A DNA stretch of 64,000 nucleotides from Takakia lepidozioides (GCA_030704615.1 CM060731.1:14632001-14696000), one strand, 5' to 3'. Positions 23,653 through 34,867 are shown, numbered from the stretch's first letter. Translations and numbers: made by a program. Notes: generated from the sequence alone by a model not told the origin.

Positions 23653-24430
23653 TCATAGATGTGGTTGATCAATGAAATCTTTATTTTGAAGCATCATATC
23701 GGAGATTCCGAGAATTATCAATATAATCCAAGAGAGGCTTAAAATGGGATCGATGGAAACATTCTGATAAGGCTTAAGTCCTATCCTCTTTTCCCTGAGA
23801 TAACTGGAAACGGTGCGAGATTTCTTTATTTCAAGCAAATATTTCTGGAGAACCTTTTGGAGATAGCAAGAGTCATTCAAACGATTTTAGAATCAGACAG
23901 GATTCAGGCGGGTTCAACACACACTTAATAGCAGAATCATCAATGAGTAGAGTGTTACTCTTGTTGTACTGACCACCAAATCTTTGCCAGACTGTCATCA
24001 ATGGCTTCAAGAACAGACTCGGTGGATCGTATCCTGATATAAATTGAGGATAGACAGAAGTAGGACATGAGATACAATCTTCTTGAGACATAACGAATGT
24101 CGGCTGAGGAAGACCCCGGAGCATAAAATCCAGGACAGGCTGCAAGTTCTTGTACATCGTGCAGTTCCATATTCCTAGACGGAAATGTTTGTTCAACTCT
24201 GTCCACATCTCACGATATTTTTCCCGCCTATAGACAAGTCGAAATCCAACAAGAGCTGGTATCTTGTAGTCTGTCTCTGACATCCGGGGGACATTGTAGC
24301 TCTTCTGGTGCTTCAAGATTTTGCACAAAACTCCATTCAAGTCAAAAATTATCAAGCGCAATCCTTTCGCAAGTAGAGAAACTGGTGCTGCAATCTGTGA
24401 GAAATTCATACATCCACTTAGGTGGTAGTC
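23653..24430 (-). pseudogene. FCP1/NIF-like HAD unit B (D to N motif I, frameshifted)
   Basis: After an acceptor-like CACAG near 24406 the minus strand reads IAAPVSLLAKGLRLIIFDLN then GVLCKIL: a HAD motif I with Asn where the second catalytic Asp (DxD) normally sits. Further on come RREKYREMWTELNKHFRLGI, WNCTMYKNLQPVLDFM and NKSNTLLIDDSAIKCVLNPP, matching HAD motifs II-III and the acidic motif IV (DD) of FCP1/SCP-type phosphatases. A one-base frame change near 23878 leads to LQKVLQKYLLEIKKSRTVSS, the expected P-x-L helix region. Loss of the DxD and the frameshift argue for a pseudogene or a non-catalytic paralogue. Confidence 0.6.
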
Positions 24431-24455
24431 AAGATAAACCATGGACAGGATTGAC

Positions 24456-24479
24456 AACGTCCACTAGACAGTCGAGGTT
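24456..24479. repeat. 24-nt palindrome copy
   Basis: AACGTCCACT, spacer AGAC, AGTCGAGGTT; in the presumed intron just upstream of HAD unit B. Confidence 0.7.
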
Positions 24480-24544
24480 CAGGAAAATCTTGAGTAGCCA
24501 TCTCATTTCAATCTGTTCCAAGGAAGTGTCAGACAATTTTTGTT

Positions 24545-25295
24545 TTCTAAGATAAACTTGTCACTGCAAATCCCATAGCAAGAGGCATTTGACCTTTGGG
24601 TCATTATACGGTCGATATCCTATGGGTTTTTCCACGTTGAATATATCAGCGTCTTTTTCGGATAACCGCAACTCTTCAAGGTGCGGTTTGAGTTCATCCA
24701 GAAGAAACTTGTCCTTGTATGGGTCGACGAGCGCTTTCTATTTTGGAAGGAAAATACCGATCAACTTTGGGTTCAAGTAGGACTTATATATATTTTCTAC
24801 AGAGTTGATGAGGAGTGTGTTTGATCTGTACGCTACAGTGTCGTCTACAGTGATAATGTCGTAAAGACGTTTAAGATATATTGGCGCTTTCGGATATTGG
24901 GCCATTCGTCACTGAAAGTCTGTCTATGCTTCACGCAGTCCTCATTGTTGAATTCCCTGACCTTGTAAAACCTTCTTCCAAACAAAGCCAACCCTATATC
25001 CAGGATATTTTCTAACGGTCCAGTGTTCCAAAAGTAGACCTTAAAATGCTTAAGGACCCCTTTCAGAAGTCGTCCAAACCATTTCGGACTGCAAGCTTGA
25101 ATTTTCCAGCGCATACAAAAGGATGGGTTGCGGGAGGGGATCTCGGGCCATCTTGGAGGTAAACCTCACCAAGGTAACCGACGTCAAGAACTAGGACGTA
25201 GTATCCTGGTCGACATCCATTCGGTCCCTCAGAGAGGCGATACCAATCTTGTGGGTTCACAGATTGGTGATAGTCGATTGGAGGGTGAATCATAT
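24545..25295 (-). pseudogene. FCP1/NIF-like HAD unit C (frameshift and stop)
   Basis: Minus strand 25293-25063 reads GCRPGYYVLVLDVGYLGEVY then HPFVCAGKFKLAVRNGLDDF; a one-base shift continues LLKGVLKHFKVYFWNTGPLE then NILDIGLALFGRRFYKVREF; further down, 24780-24550 reads SYLNPKLIGIFLPK, a stop, then DPYKDKFLLDELKPHLEELR and IFNVEKPIGYRPYNDPKVKC. The order matches a whole NIF/FCP1 domain: motif I (here VLDVG, one Asp only), R-P/G-L-x-x-F-L, F-x-W-N-T, and the C-terminal G-I-F ... L-x-P-x-L-x-x-L. Disrupted at two places. Confidence 0.55.
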
Positions 25296-25486
25296 CATCC
25301 TGTGGAATAACAGAACAATTAATTCATTTTGAAAACTGGAAGAAGGACAAAGAAGAACATTTCTAAGATGGTTATGAAGTATATACCCGTTTCGGGGAGG
25401 GATTTCGAATTTGCTGTTGTGGTTGTTCGCTCTCTTTTCCTTCGCGTTGAGCAACGACCATCTCCGACTCATTTCCTCCATCTCGC

Positions 25487-25510
25487 AACGTTGACTGGGC
25501 AGTGGAGATT
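25487..25510. repeat. 24-nt palindrome copy
   Basis: AACGTTGACT, spacer GGGC, AGTGGAGATT. This one falls in an open minus-strand frame (25629-25372), where it encodes TISTAQST. Confidence 0.65.
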
Positions 25511-25860
25511 GTTTGTATGACCGAATCAGGTGGGTTGACCCTGATTGTTAAGTCCACCTGCCTCCTCACTGTTTGAGTCGCGATGGATTCTGTCCGAGTT
25601 TTGTGTAATTTCCTCCAATTTTCGTTCATGGATCTATATGAGGGTAGCTACCGTGTGAGAAGCTCATGTGAGCACGCTCACGCTTTGCACACTAATTGAC
25701 ATGACAATTCACCCCAAAAACAATAAAAACAATAAAAACTAAATAAAAGCCTTGGTTAGCAGCCATGTTCGTAGAGGGAAACAGGCTCGGCATTAAGCTG
25801 GCGTCAACGCCACCTTAATTCCCAGCCCCTGTTGGAGCTTAATTCCAGCCCAGAAGACCA

Positions 25861-25909
25861 GCCAGATTAAGGTGGCGTCAAGGTGGCATCAACGCCACCT
25901 TAATCTGGC
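25861..25909. repeat. Hairpin, 17-bp perfect arms
   Basis: GCCAGATTAAGGTGGCG at 25861-25877 is the exact reverse complement of 25893-25909; the 15-base loop repeats AGGTGGC. An extra half arm (CAACGCCACCTTAATT) lies at 25804-25819. Confidence 0.9.
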
Positions 25910-26393
25910 ACATTCGTCTCCTCTCATCTCCCCCTCTTGTGGTCCGCGACAGAGGTGGTTTTGTGCAGAGCAAGGCTAGTATCTTTATAAACAGTTATGC
26001 ATCAATTTTGGGCTCAAAATCAGATAGCAATGGAAGTGTTTTTTGGGAATGACTCATTTGTTTTAAGACAGACATTTATGAAGCACCAGTTTCCTTGCCT
26101 TGCATGTTTGAAGATGTGGTTTCGGTCTTCCTTTAGCGATCCACGGTCTGAATTCGTCGTTTTCATTCATTCACTCTCTTTCTCATCATTTTCATCATCG
26201 CATATTCATCCATCGTTCATCCACTCCTTTCATCCAATTCCTTTTCAAAACACACTCAAACATCAATCAACCACTCCACAATGTTGCTGCTAACCCGCAG
26301 GCTCACTCTTTTATAAAAAAATGCCCCATTTTCGACGCTTGAAGCCCATGGTAATAGGGCTTTTAGCAGGTACAGGTCCGCGGCAATAGGCCG

Positions 26394-26449
26394 AAAACTG
26401 TGAGCAGAATCTTGCTCACAGTTTTTTCTACTTATGTGAGCTGCTCACA
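26394..26449. repeat. Two adjacent palindromes around TGTGAGC
   Basis: AAAACTGTGAGCA (26394-26406) pairs with TGCTCACAGTTTT (26413-26425), 13 bp perfect with a 6-base loop, followed by the palindrome TGTGAGCTGCTCACA. GTGAGAAGCTCATGTGAGCA near 25655-25675 is similar and may be the other end of one element. Confidence 0.8.
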
Positions 26450-26656
26450 ATCTAGCACGCCCCGATCTATATGAGTTTTCGTAACCGTCAGTCACATGTA
26501 AAGTTGAAGTAGGTGGGAATATGACGCCAAACAAAAATCAAAATACAGATTAGCTATTGACAAACCACAACCAGAACACAACCAGATGCAATACACACAA
26601 TTTGTTCCATTTAAAATACTTAAAGTCACCATAAATCTCCAAGTGTCATTCGTTAC

Positions 26657-27097
26657 CTACATCCACATTGACATGCTAGGAGATACTGTGAGAGTCAGTT
26701 GGGCTCTGAGTCCTGCCTCTGCCTCCCCTGTCTTTTCCGGGAGACGGGCTTTTAGTCCTGGCTCTGTCTCCATTGTCTTTTGCGGGAGACGGGCTCTTAG
26801 TCCTCGCTCTGTATCTTTTGTGGGACATGGGCTCTTTGTCCTCACTCTCTCTACCCTGTCTCTGGCGGGAGACGGGGACATTGGCGCCGGCTCGTTCCCT
26901 TCTACAGGTTTGAACCAGTCTTCTGTACTCCGAACAAGATTGTCGCCCACCTCCGTTGAGCTGGCCTCGCCACCCCTGCAGGGTGAAGGAGGATTACTCG
27001 ACGAATCCCCGTCCAGAATCACGACCTTGTGGACCACAACGTCTTGCGTGGTGTTCTCAAGTTCATCCAGTGACTGAGTTCTGAAGTCCTGAATCAC
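26657..27097 (-). CDS. Hypothetical low-complexity frame with internal repeats
   Basis: A 146-codon open frame rich in Pro, Ser, Glu and Arg. It contains three imperfect repeats: TERGLRARLPQKTME, TEPGLKARLPEKTGE and AEAGLRAQL. No known domain. Adjacent on the same strand is an acidic frame (27352-27116: EVDGGDNDEDEDLEEGGGHS). Could be exons of a disordered protein or decayed sequence. Confidence 0.3.
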   Translation of the reverse strand: MIQDFRTQSLDELENTTQDVVVHKVVILDGDSSSNPPSPCRGGEASSTEVGDNLVRSTEDWFKPVEGNEPAPMSPSPARDRVERVRTKSPCPTKDTERGLRARLPQKTMETEPGLKARLPEKTGEAEAGLRAQLTLTVSPSMSMWM

Positions 27098-27516
27098 ATC
27101 AAGGTGTCCAGCCTCCTAAGGGTCTGCATTGTTTCCATCGTGGCCCTCGTTGTCCTCGTTACCTTCGATGCCCTCGTCCTCCTTCCTGTGTTCGGAATGT
27201 CCTCCTCCTTCTTCCAAATCTTCATCCTCATCATTGTCTCCGCCATCAACCTCATTAGTAACATTGTCATTCTCAATTTGAAGCTTCTTAAGATTCGCTT
27301 CAATTTTTCCTTTGCAAATTGTTTTTTGGGTTGAGTGGTTGATATCAAGCACTCAAATGTTTCTTGCCTGCAGATAAACCCAGTCAGTAAAATAGAGGAC
27401 GTGTTCGATCAAAAATGTAAAAAAATCGTATTTAAAATGCAAACAGGTGTGACACTTACATGAAGGGCGTACGTCAACATCACGCCCCCGAAGATGTTGA
27501 CAACGGACATCCCGTC

Positions 27517-27999
27517 TCAACAAAACAGGGAGGCCAAATAGTCGTAAGTGTCACCTCGTAGCTCATGATTATAAGTCTTGCAGTCTTCTTCAAAAGCTGG
27601 TGGCTTCCCAGAAAGCTTTTCAAGAATCGGCTGAATTGGCTCGATTAAGAGCACTGTCACGATGTGCTCGTCCGGATTCTGCATCTCCCCAGGTGTTGCT
27701 GGAAAAACGTAGTCCGCCATGGCATCCTCTCTATCCTCATAAGCTTTCTTGATGGAGGAGACATACTTAACAAAAGCGGCCGTGAGTGGTTTTGTCTCCA
27801 CGTTCATCTTAATTTTGCTTTTAATGTAATCCGTCCCCAGTTTGTCTTTAAATGTTGAGAACTCTGCCTTATTGAAGTGGTACTTTTTCTTCACTTCATG
27901 CCACTCGTCCTTAGTGTATGGTTCCGTGCACTGTTTGCTCCTCCGAGGCCACCCCAACACTTCCATAACATCGTCGACAATAAACCGGCGCATTTTCAT
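27517..27999 (-). CDS. Hypothetical protein exon, 160 residues
   Basis: Uninterrupted frame with charged, protein-like composition: RRFIVDDVMEVLGWPRRSKQ, YTKDEWHEVKKKYHFNKAEF, VKYVSSIKKAYEDREDAMAD and LEKLSGKPPAFEEDCKTYNH. I do not recognise the family. It lies just downstream of the hAT transposase on the same strand and may be cargo, a second element-encoded protein or part of a neighbouring gene. Confidence 0.4.
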   Translation of the reverse strand: MKMRRFIVDDVMEVLGWPRRSKQCTEPYTKDEWHEVKKKYHFNKAEFSTFKDKLGTDYIKSKIKMNVETKPLTAAFVKYVSSIKKAYEDREDAMADYVFPATPGEMQNPDEHIVTVLLIEPIQPILEKLSGKPPAFEEDCKTYNHELRGDTYDYLASLFC

Positions 28000-28059
28000 G
28001 TCGTCTGTACTTGTTCATGGCTTGAATTGATTGGTCTTGTCCTTTGTAATCTCGCATGG

Positions 28060-29905
28060 TCCAGGATTTTTTGCGCAACTTTTATCAACTGCCATCTGTT
28101 CAATCCTTGCAGCTTTGCGACACCAATTTGTCAGCCCTCGCAGGATTCAACCTGTTGCGAATCTTGTTGTGAACAAATGAATAACTGCTCCAATTGCATT
28201 CGCAAGATGAGGCAGAGCACACTTCTTTTTTGGATCCGGCATGTCCTCAAAAAGGTCACGGCGATCTAAGAAGCATTGGTACTCGGATATAACTCTCTCT
28301 GCATGGTTCGGCGAAGCCAGTCGCATGAGCACTCGCACGAGGCCGGTCTTGGCATCAGCGTCGTCTTGGAGCATGATATTGTCGAGCAAGAATGAATTGA
28401 GCAAAGCCCCCGCATAATGCAAGTCCGTTCGAACCATCGAACGACGGTCGTAAAATGCATCCTCAGCACTGTCTGCAAGTTCAGGTTCCAAGGAGGGATG
28501 ATGCCTCAAGGATTGGACGTGCTTCTCAAGATTTTGCATTAGTAACCATGTCTTGCCCATTACTGGTTGCTTTCCATCAAACTCCCGCAAGACGATTAAC
28601 ACCGGCTCAACCATATAACCAAATTTTTCACATTTCTTCCAGAAATCATCGCTGCGAATGCTATTTTGAACTTTTCGACTTTTGCCCAATGACTTGGCTT
28701 TTCTGGAGTCCCGCAATGTCTGTGTGTACGCATCCCATTGAGGATCGATGATGGTGTGCTCCAGACTGCTCTTCACCGTCACCAACCGATCCACCATCAA
28801 GAAGTTAGTGGCAAAATGAGTTTCGTCTGGATTGCGGAGGTTGTATTTGGGTTCGTGTCTCCTATATATTGCCAAAGGGATGTGGTGTGTGCGGATGAAC
28901 GATACAACAGCCTTCGCTCGCTTGACAAGTTGTTTCACCCACTGTTCTTTTTCCCAATATTCCAAAAGGAGATCAAGGTTATGAGCAGCACAACCTTGAT
29001 AGTACATATGGGGTTAACGTGCCAACAACATTTCTGCAGTGTTTCTTATGTTAGCGGCATTGTCTGTGCATATTTGCACAATTCTATCACTTCCGACCTG
29101 TTCGATGAAGTCCGTCAATAGTTGGCATTGATAACGTCCCTCCTTCTTCTCGCCGCTAGTGTCGACCGATCCCAAGAATTGTTCCCCAGCTGGACATACG
29201 AGCATGATATTGAACAATGGTCTGTTTGTGACAGAATTCCAACCATCGGCATATATAGTGCTTCCATATTTTCTGATACACTCGTCCGTCCTATCGTTGA
29301 CCTTTTGGGTAAGCTCGGTCATGACGTCTTCTAGCAATCTTGTGCGGAGATTGTGATAAGTCGGAGGCACATACATGGATCTGGACTCCGAGGTTGTTCT
29401 AACAGCAGAAACAAATGCCGGAAGCCTTGCCACATTAAATGGTATGTTGGCCTCGAAGAAAAACTGCGTCCATTTTTATCCAACTGTCTTTTCGTAGACA
29501 AGTTAAGACCTTCTTGCATGGATTGCTGCCGTAATCCTCTACTCCGTTGAAGTGTAGGGCTACAAAGATGTGTTGAAGCAGGTGTTGCTCCGGCACAACC
29601 CACTTGTCCAAGGACACCCGAAGCCTCACAAGAGTCGCCCTGGGTATCCTGACGGGAAGATGGAGTGTTCTGCTCAGAAGTCATGTCCAGATCCAAAGAC
29701 ATGGAATATTGCCTCCACACTGGGCAAAGTGGTTTTTTACCCGCATAGACGCTTTGGGGCATAAACCCACCTCAGCGCTCTTCACACCTTCATAGCCGAG
29801 GTGAGCGAGCAAGCAACCGATCCTTACGATAAGAAAGCTTTAATCCACATAGGTTGCACTCAACACTACCAGTGGCACTGTCAGTGTTCAGGATTGTCGT
29901 ATACC
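28060..29905 (-). pseudogene. hAT transposase (BED finger, DUF659, dimerisation region), broken
   Basis: Read on the minus strand. 29890-29720 encodes a BED-type finger (VECNLCGLKLSYRKDRLLAH then AEVGLCPKA). 29433-29014 is a DUF659 region: LEDVMTELTQKVNDRTDECI, STIYADGWNSVTNRPLFNIM, EKKEGRYQCQLLTDFIEQVG, VQICTDNAANIRNTAEMLLA. A single in-frame TAA at 29014-29016 interrupts it, then YYQGCAAHNLDLLLEYWEKE continues in the same frame down to about 28240 with the DLHYAGALLNSFLLD block. A frame change near 28230 is needed to reach the C-terminal dimerisation motif CECNWSSYSFVHNKIRNRLN then PARADKLV. Other frames are also crossed between finger and DUF659. The gene is therefore dead, but recent enough to read easily. 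Confidence 0.85.
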
Positions 29906-30344
29906 AAGGGCTCCAGTCATCCCTCATCTTCACCCAATATCCACTCCCCTGGGACCTAGCGATGCAAACAACAAAAAACAGTCACATATAAATGAACGTG
30001 TTGTGAATGTAGAGTGCAATGCGATAGCCCAACACTTCTACACATGTCAGCAACCCAAGTGGGTCGATGTGGATTGTAATATTGAGCTTATACACAATCT
30101 GCTGAAGTGGTTTTCGTGGAAGTCACAATGGCAAAAGGTGCACACCCTCCTCCTGGACTACACTTCCGTTCAATGAAAGAGAATATCCAAAGCAACCTCA
30201 AGTGTTTGCGCCAAAAGAAGTGATGAGCTTGGTGACCTTCCTCCTTTATATATTATCCAAGAGGGATGAAAGTGAAATGAATAAATGACGAACCAATAGC
30301 GTCCCCCCAAAAAAGGCTGTACAACCATATTTGTTGTAATTTTG

Positions 30345-31500
30345 AAATTAAGCGACCGCTAATACTACGGTCCGTATTTTTATTTTTTATGAAAAACAAG
30401 CGACCGCCACTACTGCGGTTGCTTTTATTTCCTTTCATTTTGTGCAATATTGCGGACACTTCTATTTTGTATATTTTTAATTTAAGCGACCGCCAATCTT
30501 GCTTTTATTAAAAACAAATTTGAAGCGACCGCCAATATGGCGGTCGTTATTTCTTTTTCTATTTCAAAAAATAAAGCGACCGCCAGTGTGACCGCCAATC
30601 TTGCTTTTAAAAAAAAACAATTGAAGCGACCGCCAATACGGCGGTCGCTATTTCTTTTTTAATTTCGAAAAGCAAAGCGACCGCCATGATTGGCGGTCGC
30701 GTTCATTTTGTTAATTTTCAAAAATGTATTTGCGACCGTGCGACCGCCAATCTTGCTTTAAAAAAAAAACATTTGAAGCGATCGCCAATATGGCGGTCGC
30801 TATTTCTTTATCTAGTTCGAAAAATAAGGCGACCGCCAGTGCGACCGCCAATCTTGCTTTAAAATAAATAAAAAATGAAGCGACCACCAATACGGCGATC
30901 GCTATTTCTTTTTTAATTTCGAAAAACAAAGCGACCGCCATAATTGGCGGTCACGTTCTTTTTGTTAATTTTCAAAAATGTATTTGCCACCGTGCGACCG
31001 CCAATATGGCAGTCGCTTGTTTTCTTTTTTAAATTAGACGACCGCCAATACGACCGCCAATCTTGTTTTTTTAAAACAATAAATTGAAGCAACCGCCAGC
31101 ATAGCGGTCGCTATTTATTTTTTAAATTCGAAAAATAAGGCGACTGCCAGTGCGACCGCCAATCTTGCTTTTAAAAAAAAAAACATTTGAAGCGACCGCC
31201 AATATGGCGGTCGCTATTTCTTTTTCTATTTCAAAAGTAAGGCGACCGCCAATCTTGCTTTTAAAAAAAAAACATTTGAAACGATCGCCAATATGGCGGT
31301 CGCTATTTCTTTATCTAGTTCGAAAAATAAGGCGACCGCCAGTGCGACCGCCAATCTTGCTTTAAAATAAATAAAAATTGAAGCGACCGCCAATACGACG
31401 GTCACTATTTCTTTTTTAATTTCGAAAAACAAAGCGAATTGGCGGTCGTGTTCATTTTGTTAATTTTCAAAATGTATTTGCCACCGCCACCGTGTCGGCG
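30345..31500. repeat. Tandem array 1 of GCGACCGCC / GGCGGTCGC palindromes
   Basis: About 1.15 kb in which AGCGACCGCCA-N3-5-TGGCGGTCGCT recurs roughly twice per 100-150 bases, separated by AT-rich spacers such as ATTTCTTTTT and CAATCTTGCTTTTAAAA. Longer units of about 250 bases also repeat (compare 30740-30960 with 31240-31450). Long open frames here only reflect the repeat period and are not genes. Confidence 0.95.
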
Positions 31501-31573
31501 ACGTGGCTGCTTAAGTGGCAGTATTTTTACCAGAATATTCCCCGAACCTGACGTGACGGAGGTCCCGTCAGCG

Positions 31574-31861
31574 TCAGGACTGACGTGACCTGACGCTGAC
31601 TGACAGACGTGATGCTGATAACCGGGCTTTCAGTGCTTTGTCCTTGATAATCACTATCTTTTGTGATGGAATAACATCCCGGGTTTCTTTGAGATGCTGA
31701 ATCCACAGTTTCATGCGGTGAACAGAGGAGACGTCCCACACAACTGGAGTCCCAATCGCCTCCTTCAATGTGTCAGCATCCATGTGTCGATAAGGCAGAG
31801 GACATGAGCCGAATGCGTCATCACAAAAGATCAGGGTAACTGAAATGGTAGACGAACTCAA
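31574..31861 (-). CDS. Hypothetical exon, protein-like
   Basis: Frame reads SSTISVTLIFCDDAFGSCPL, PYRHMDADTLKEAIGTPVVW and DVSSVHRMKLWIQHLKETRD with ordinary composition up to about 31615. Family not recognised. It starts right outside palindrome array 1. Confidence 0.3.
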   Translation of the reverse strand: MSSSTISVTLIFCDDAFGSCPLPYRHMDADTLKEAIGTPVVWDVSSVHRMKLWIQHLKETRDVIPSQKIVIIKDKALKARLSASRLSVSVRSRQS

Positions 31862-31984
31862 GTGGTGTCCGTGGCAAGTTCCTTCCCCAGAGACATTCAG
31901 GCAATCTCCTTAGGCAACCACAGACGGAGATCCAGGAAGCGACAAAAACACACTTTGGCCTACTTGGAACCCCATGAATTTAGT

Positions 31985-32008
31985 AAACTCCACTGGGTAG
32001 TGGAGATT
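31985..32008. repeat. 24-nt palindrome copy
   Basis: AAACTCCACT, spacer GGGT, AGTGGAGATT. Confidence 0.75.
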
Positions 32009-32259
32009 CAATAAAATCGGATTACGGGAAGGAAGATTAACTGAAGGAAAGAACGTCGTGCCACCGAAAGGAAGAGTTGAAGAAGAACTTTTTTGACGGT
32101 TTTGAATGAGAAAAACAATATGATTTGATAAAGTAAAGTCAATGTTTGGATCTATCCCGAGACTGATGAAAGACAATTGGAATTGAAGTGAATATGAGGG
32201 CGGAGTATAGAACAATGTGACTACATCTATCTGAACTGTCAGAAGAAGTCACAAATGCC

Positions 32260-32283
32260 AACCTCCACTGGACAGTGGAGATT
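32260..32283. repeat. 24-nt palindrome copy
   Basis: AACCTCCACT, spacer GGAC, AGTGGAGATT; one mismatch between the arms. Confidence 0.85.
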
Positions 32284-32388
32284 GGATGATATATGTTGAT
32301 GAAATCAACCACATGGATGAACAATGGATAATGAAGAGGCCCTCTGTAGATTCATGAGAAATTGATTCTAGGGATGGATGAATAATAA

Positions 32389-32412
32389 TGTGGCGACTGC
32401 CCAATGGAGGTT
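32389..32412. repeat. 24-nt palindrome copy, decayed left arm
   Basis: TGTGGCGACT, spacer GCCC, AATGGAGGTT; the right half is the better preserved part. Confidence 0.5.
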
Positions 32413-32414
32413 TG

Positions 32415-34460
32415 GGAGTAACTTTAGACTAACAAAAACAAGTTTAGTTGGTGCACATGGAGAGTGCACAAAAAAATGAGTATCATATTATCCTACGTGA
32501 AAAATGTGTAGTTGACACCCAAGGCTAAGGAAGCAGAGAGAGTCTCAGAGGCTGTTTCAGAAGTACCCTATGGGCAGAGTGGTGCAGGACAGGCAAAGAG
32601 GTGCACGTTGTTAAGAGAGGTGCAGGATGTCCAGAGAGGTGCGCGAAAGAAAAGAAGCAAGTGAGAGGTTCGCAGTGGGAAGTTGGTGATGTGTGGAGTC
32701 GAACGTTATATAGAGGTGACAAGTAACTTTCATCTTGAATCGCTCCAATGGCAGTGTGGTATGCTTTCTCTCCCGGATCGATTGTGGCCACCGTGGATCA
32801 AGGCGGAATCAAACGGCTTATTTCAACTCGCGAAATCAAGGCTTCATTGAAAATGTGCACAATTTTTCATTTATTGACAACAACCATTTTCACATTAATT
32901 ATGGAACAACGATAACGGCCGCGATCAGACTGAATTCTATCGTAATTGTACGTTAGTAGGACTACATATCTGGCATCATTATCATGCGGCTCTGACAGCA
33001 GATTTTGGAATAAGCGTGAAAGATGCCGATTCTGACAAGTGGCCGGGAGAAATGAAGGCATGCGGCTAATCGCCACAACTAATTCTGGATTGCACATTAA
33101 CAATCGATCATTATAAGCTGGGAGGAATCCGGAGGTGAACCATAAAGCACTTTGAGATTTTTCTGTTTATATTTATCGTGCTATTGCAGTGAATAAAACA
33201 CTTGGGCAGGGCGGGGCATTACAGGCCGGCGCATTGCATTGGACAGCGAGGGCGGTGCATTACAAGTGTGCGGAATGCTCTGCTGTGCCTTGCTTGCTTG
33301 CACATGTTTAATGTAGGGATGGACCCCTAGTGTCGGGTATTCCTTGATAAATGGGCAGTCCCCCTGGCTCTGGACCTTAAATCGAGGAATGCCCAACATG
33401 AGGGGCAATCTACTATCCTTAAAGCCATATGTCACATGGCACTTGCGGGTGTTGTTAGGTAATATTGACGCCTGGCGGCTAATAGCCGAAAGTGATTGTA
33501 GACGGCTCATAAAGAGACAATGATTATACAGTGTGACGAATCCGTAGGTACAGCGCTATGTCCTCTGGCAGATTGCATTCGAAACGACTACCTAGCGTGC
33601 CACGTGGGTGGTCGCATGTGCGTTTGGGGCGTGGGTTGAGGTTTGGCGGCTTCAAATCTACCGTACCTGCCTACGCTGTCCGACATTAATTTTTAAAAAA
33701 AAATGTTGTCGAAAAACAATAAATTTTGTCCTTCCTGTGCCGGAATTCCAGGATATTCGAACCCTAGACCAGCTCCTACAAACCCAAGCCCACTACCACT
33801 GTGCTACCCATCCACATGTGCTTAAAGACTACTTTTATTGTATATATACTGAAACTGCCGGAAATACAGAATTGTCGAAAAAGACTGCCCGACCTCTTTT
33901 TTAAGAAAAAATAACTATTCCGGCAGACGCACGACGAACTACATAGGCAAGTACGGTATTTTAAGATTTTTGTAAGCGTGAGGGTTGCAGAGTTTGACCA
34001 ATGGCGTCATTACAGTCATTTCGTCTTTCTTTCATTCGTCTGTCCAAACGTGTGTGCATTCGTCTATCAATTTGGAACAAATTTTGAACTAATTTCATCT
34101 GTGTGGATGGACAATATTAATGTTAGTTTGCATGGATGGGGTAGAACATCCATTTGGGCCGCGCGACCGTTTGATTTCGGACAGAGGCAATGGTTTAGAT
34201 CATCCCTGAAGGTCATTTATAAGGGGTGCGCTCTTTGAGCCCGGCCTTTGGGCTTCCCATTTTCTACGCGTAAGCGCTGCGCGAGTGAGAGCTTGACAGT
34301 TGAGAGAGGAGAGCGTGAAAGAGAAGAGTTTTGGATTGCGTTTTGCAGCGACTGGACACTGGAGCGTGGAAAGAAAGAGAGCAGACTAGGCCAAGTGCAG
34401 AGAGAGGAAAGGTGAGAGAGTGAAATATGAGAAATTTGAAGAGTGGGGAGGAGAGACAGG
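32415..34460. other. Stretch without recognised genes
   Basis: No coding region recognised. It holds a reverse-oriented SINE head at 33751-33806 and, at about 34456-34479, a half copy of the 24-nt palindrome (right arm AGTGGAGATT preceded by GGCA). Confidence 0.45.
33751..33806 (-). mobile_element. tRNA-derived SINE head
   Basis: Minus strand gives TAGCACAGTGGTAGTG (A box) and GGGTTCGAATATCC (B box) about 30 bases apart, as in tRNA-type Pol III promoters. Confidence 0.65.
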
Positions 34461-34867
34461 ATAATGGCAAGTGGAGATTGACGAGTGTAGAGGCGAGAGC
34501 ACAGGGCAATTACCGGCAGGCAGAGGTGCGGAAGAGAGTATCAAACGAAGGACTATGGTTGCAGGGACACCAAAATGGCCGGCACAAGCAGGTACAACAT
34601 TGAAAACTCCCTCTTTCGTCTTTTGTTTCATGTTTTGTGTTGGCCTATTCTCAATTCATATGGTCTGCTCTCGATTCATGTGGCATGTTCTCGATTCAAT
34701 TCATTTGGATCCTGCTTAATTCATTCTATGCTGCACTACACTGTCTGCAGTGCACTCTCATCTCTGCTTCAGTGCTTCAGTCCGTGCTTCAGTGCACATT
34801 AGGTTTATGTTTCATGGTCTGCTTCGTTGTCATCCAGTTACGCACTCTGATTATTTTTTCTATCAGT

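Noticed and set aside
30711-31432. Open frames of hydrophobic repeats in array 1 (for example AVALFFELDKEIATAILAI)
   Set aside because: They come only from translating the tandem palindromes; frames on both strands look alike and have no start context or homology.
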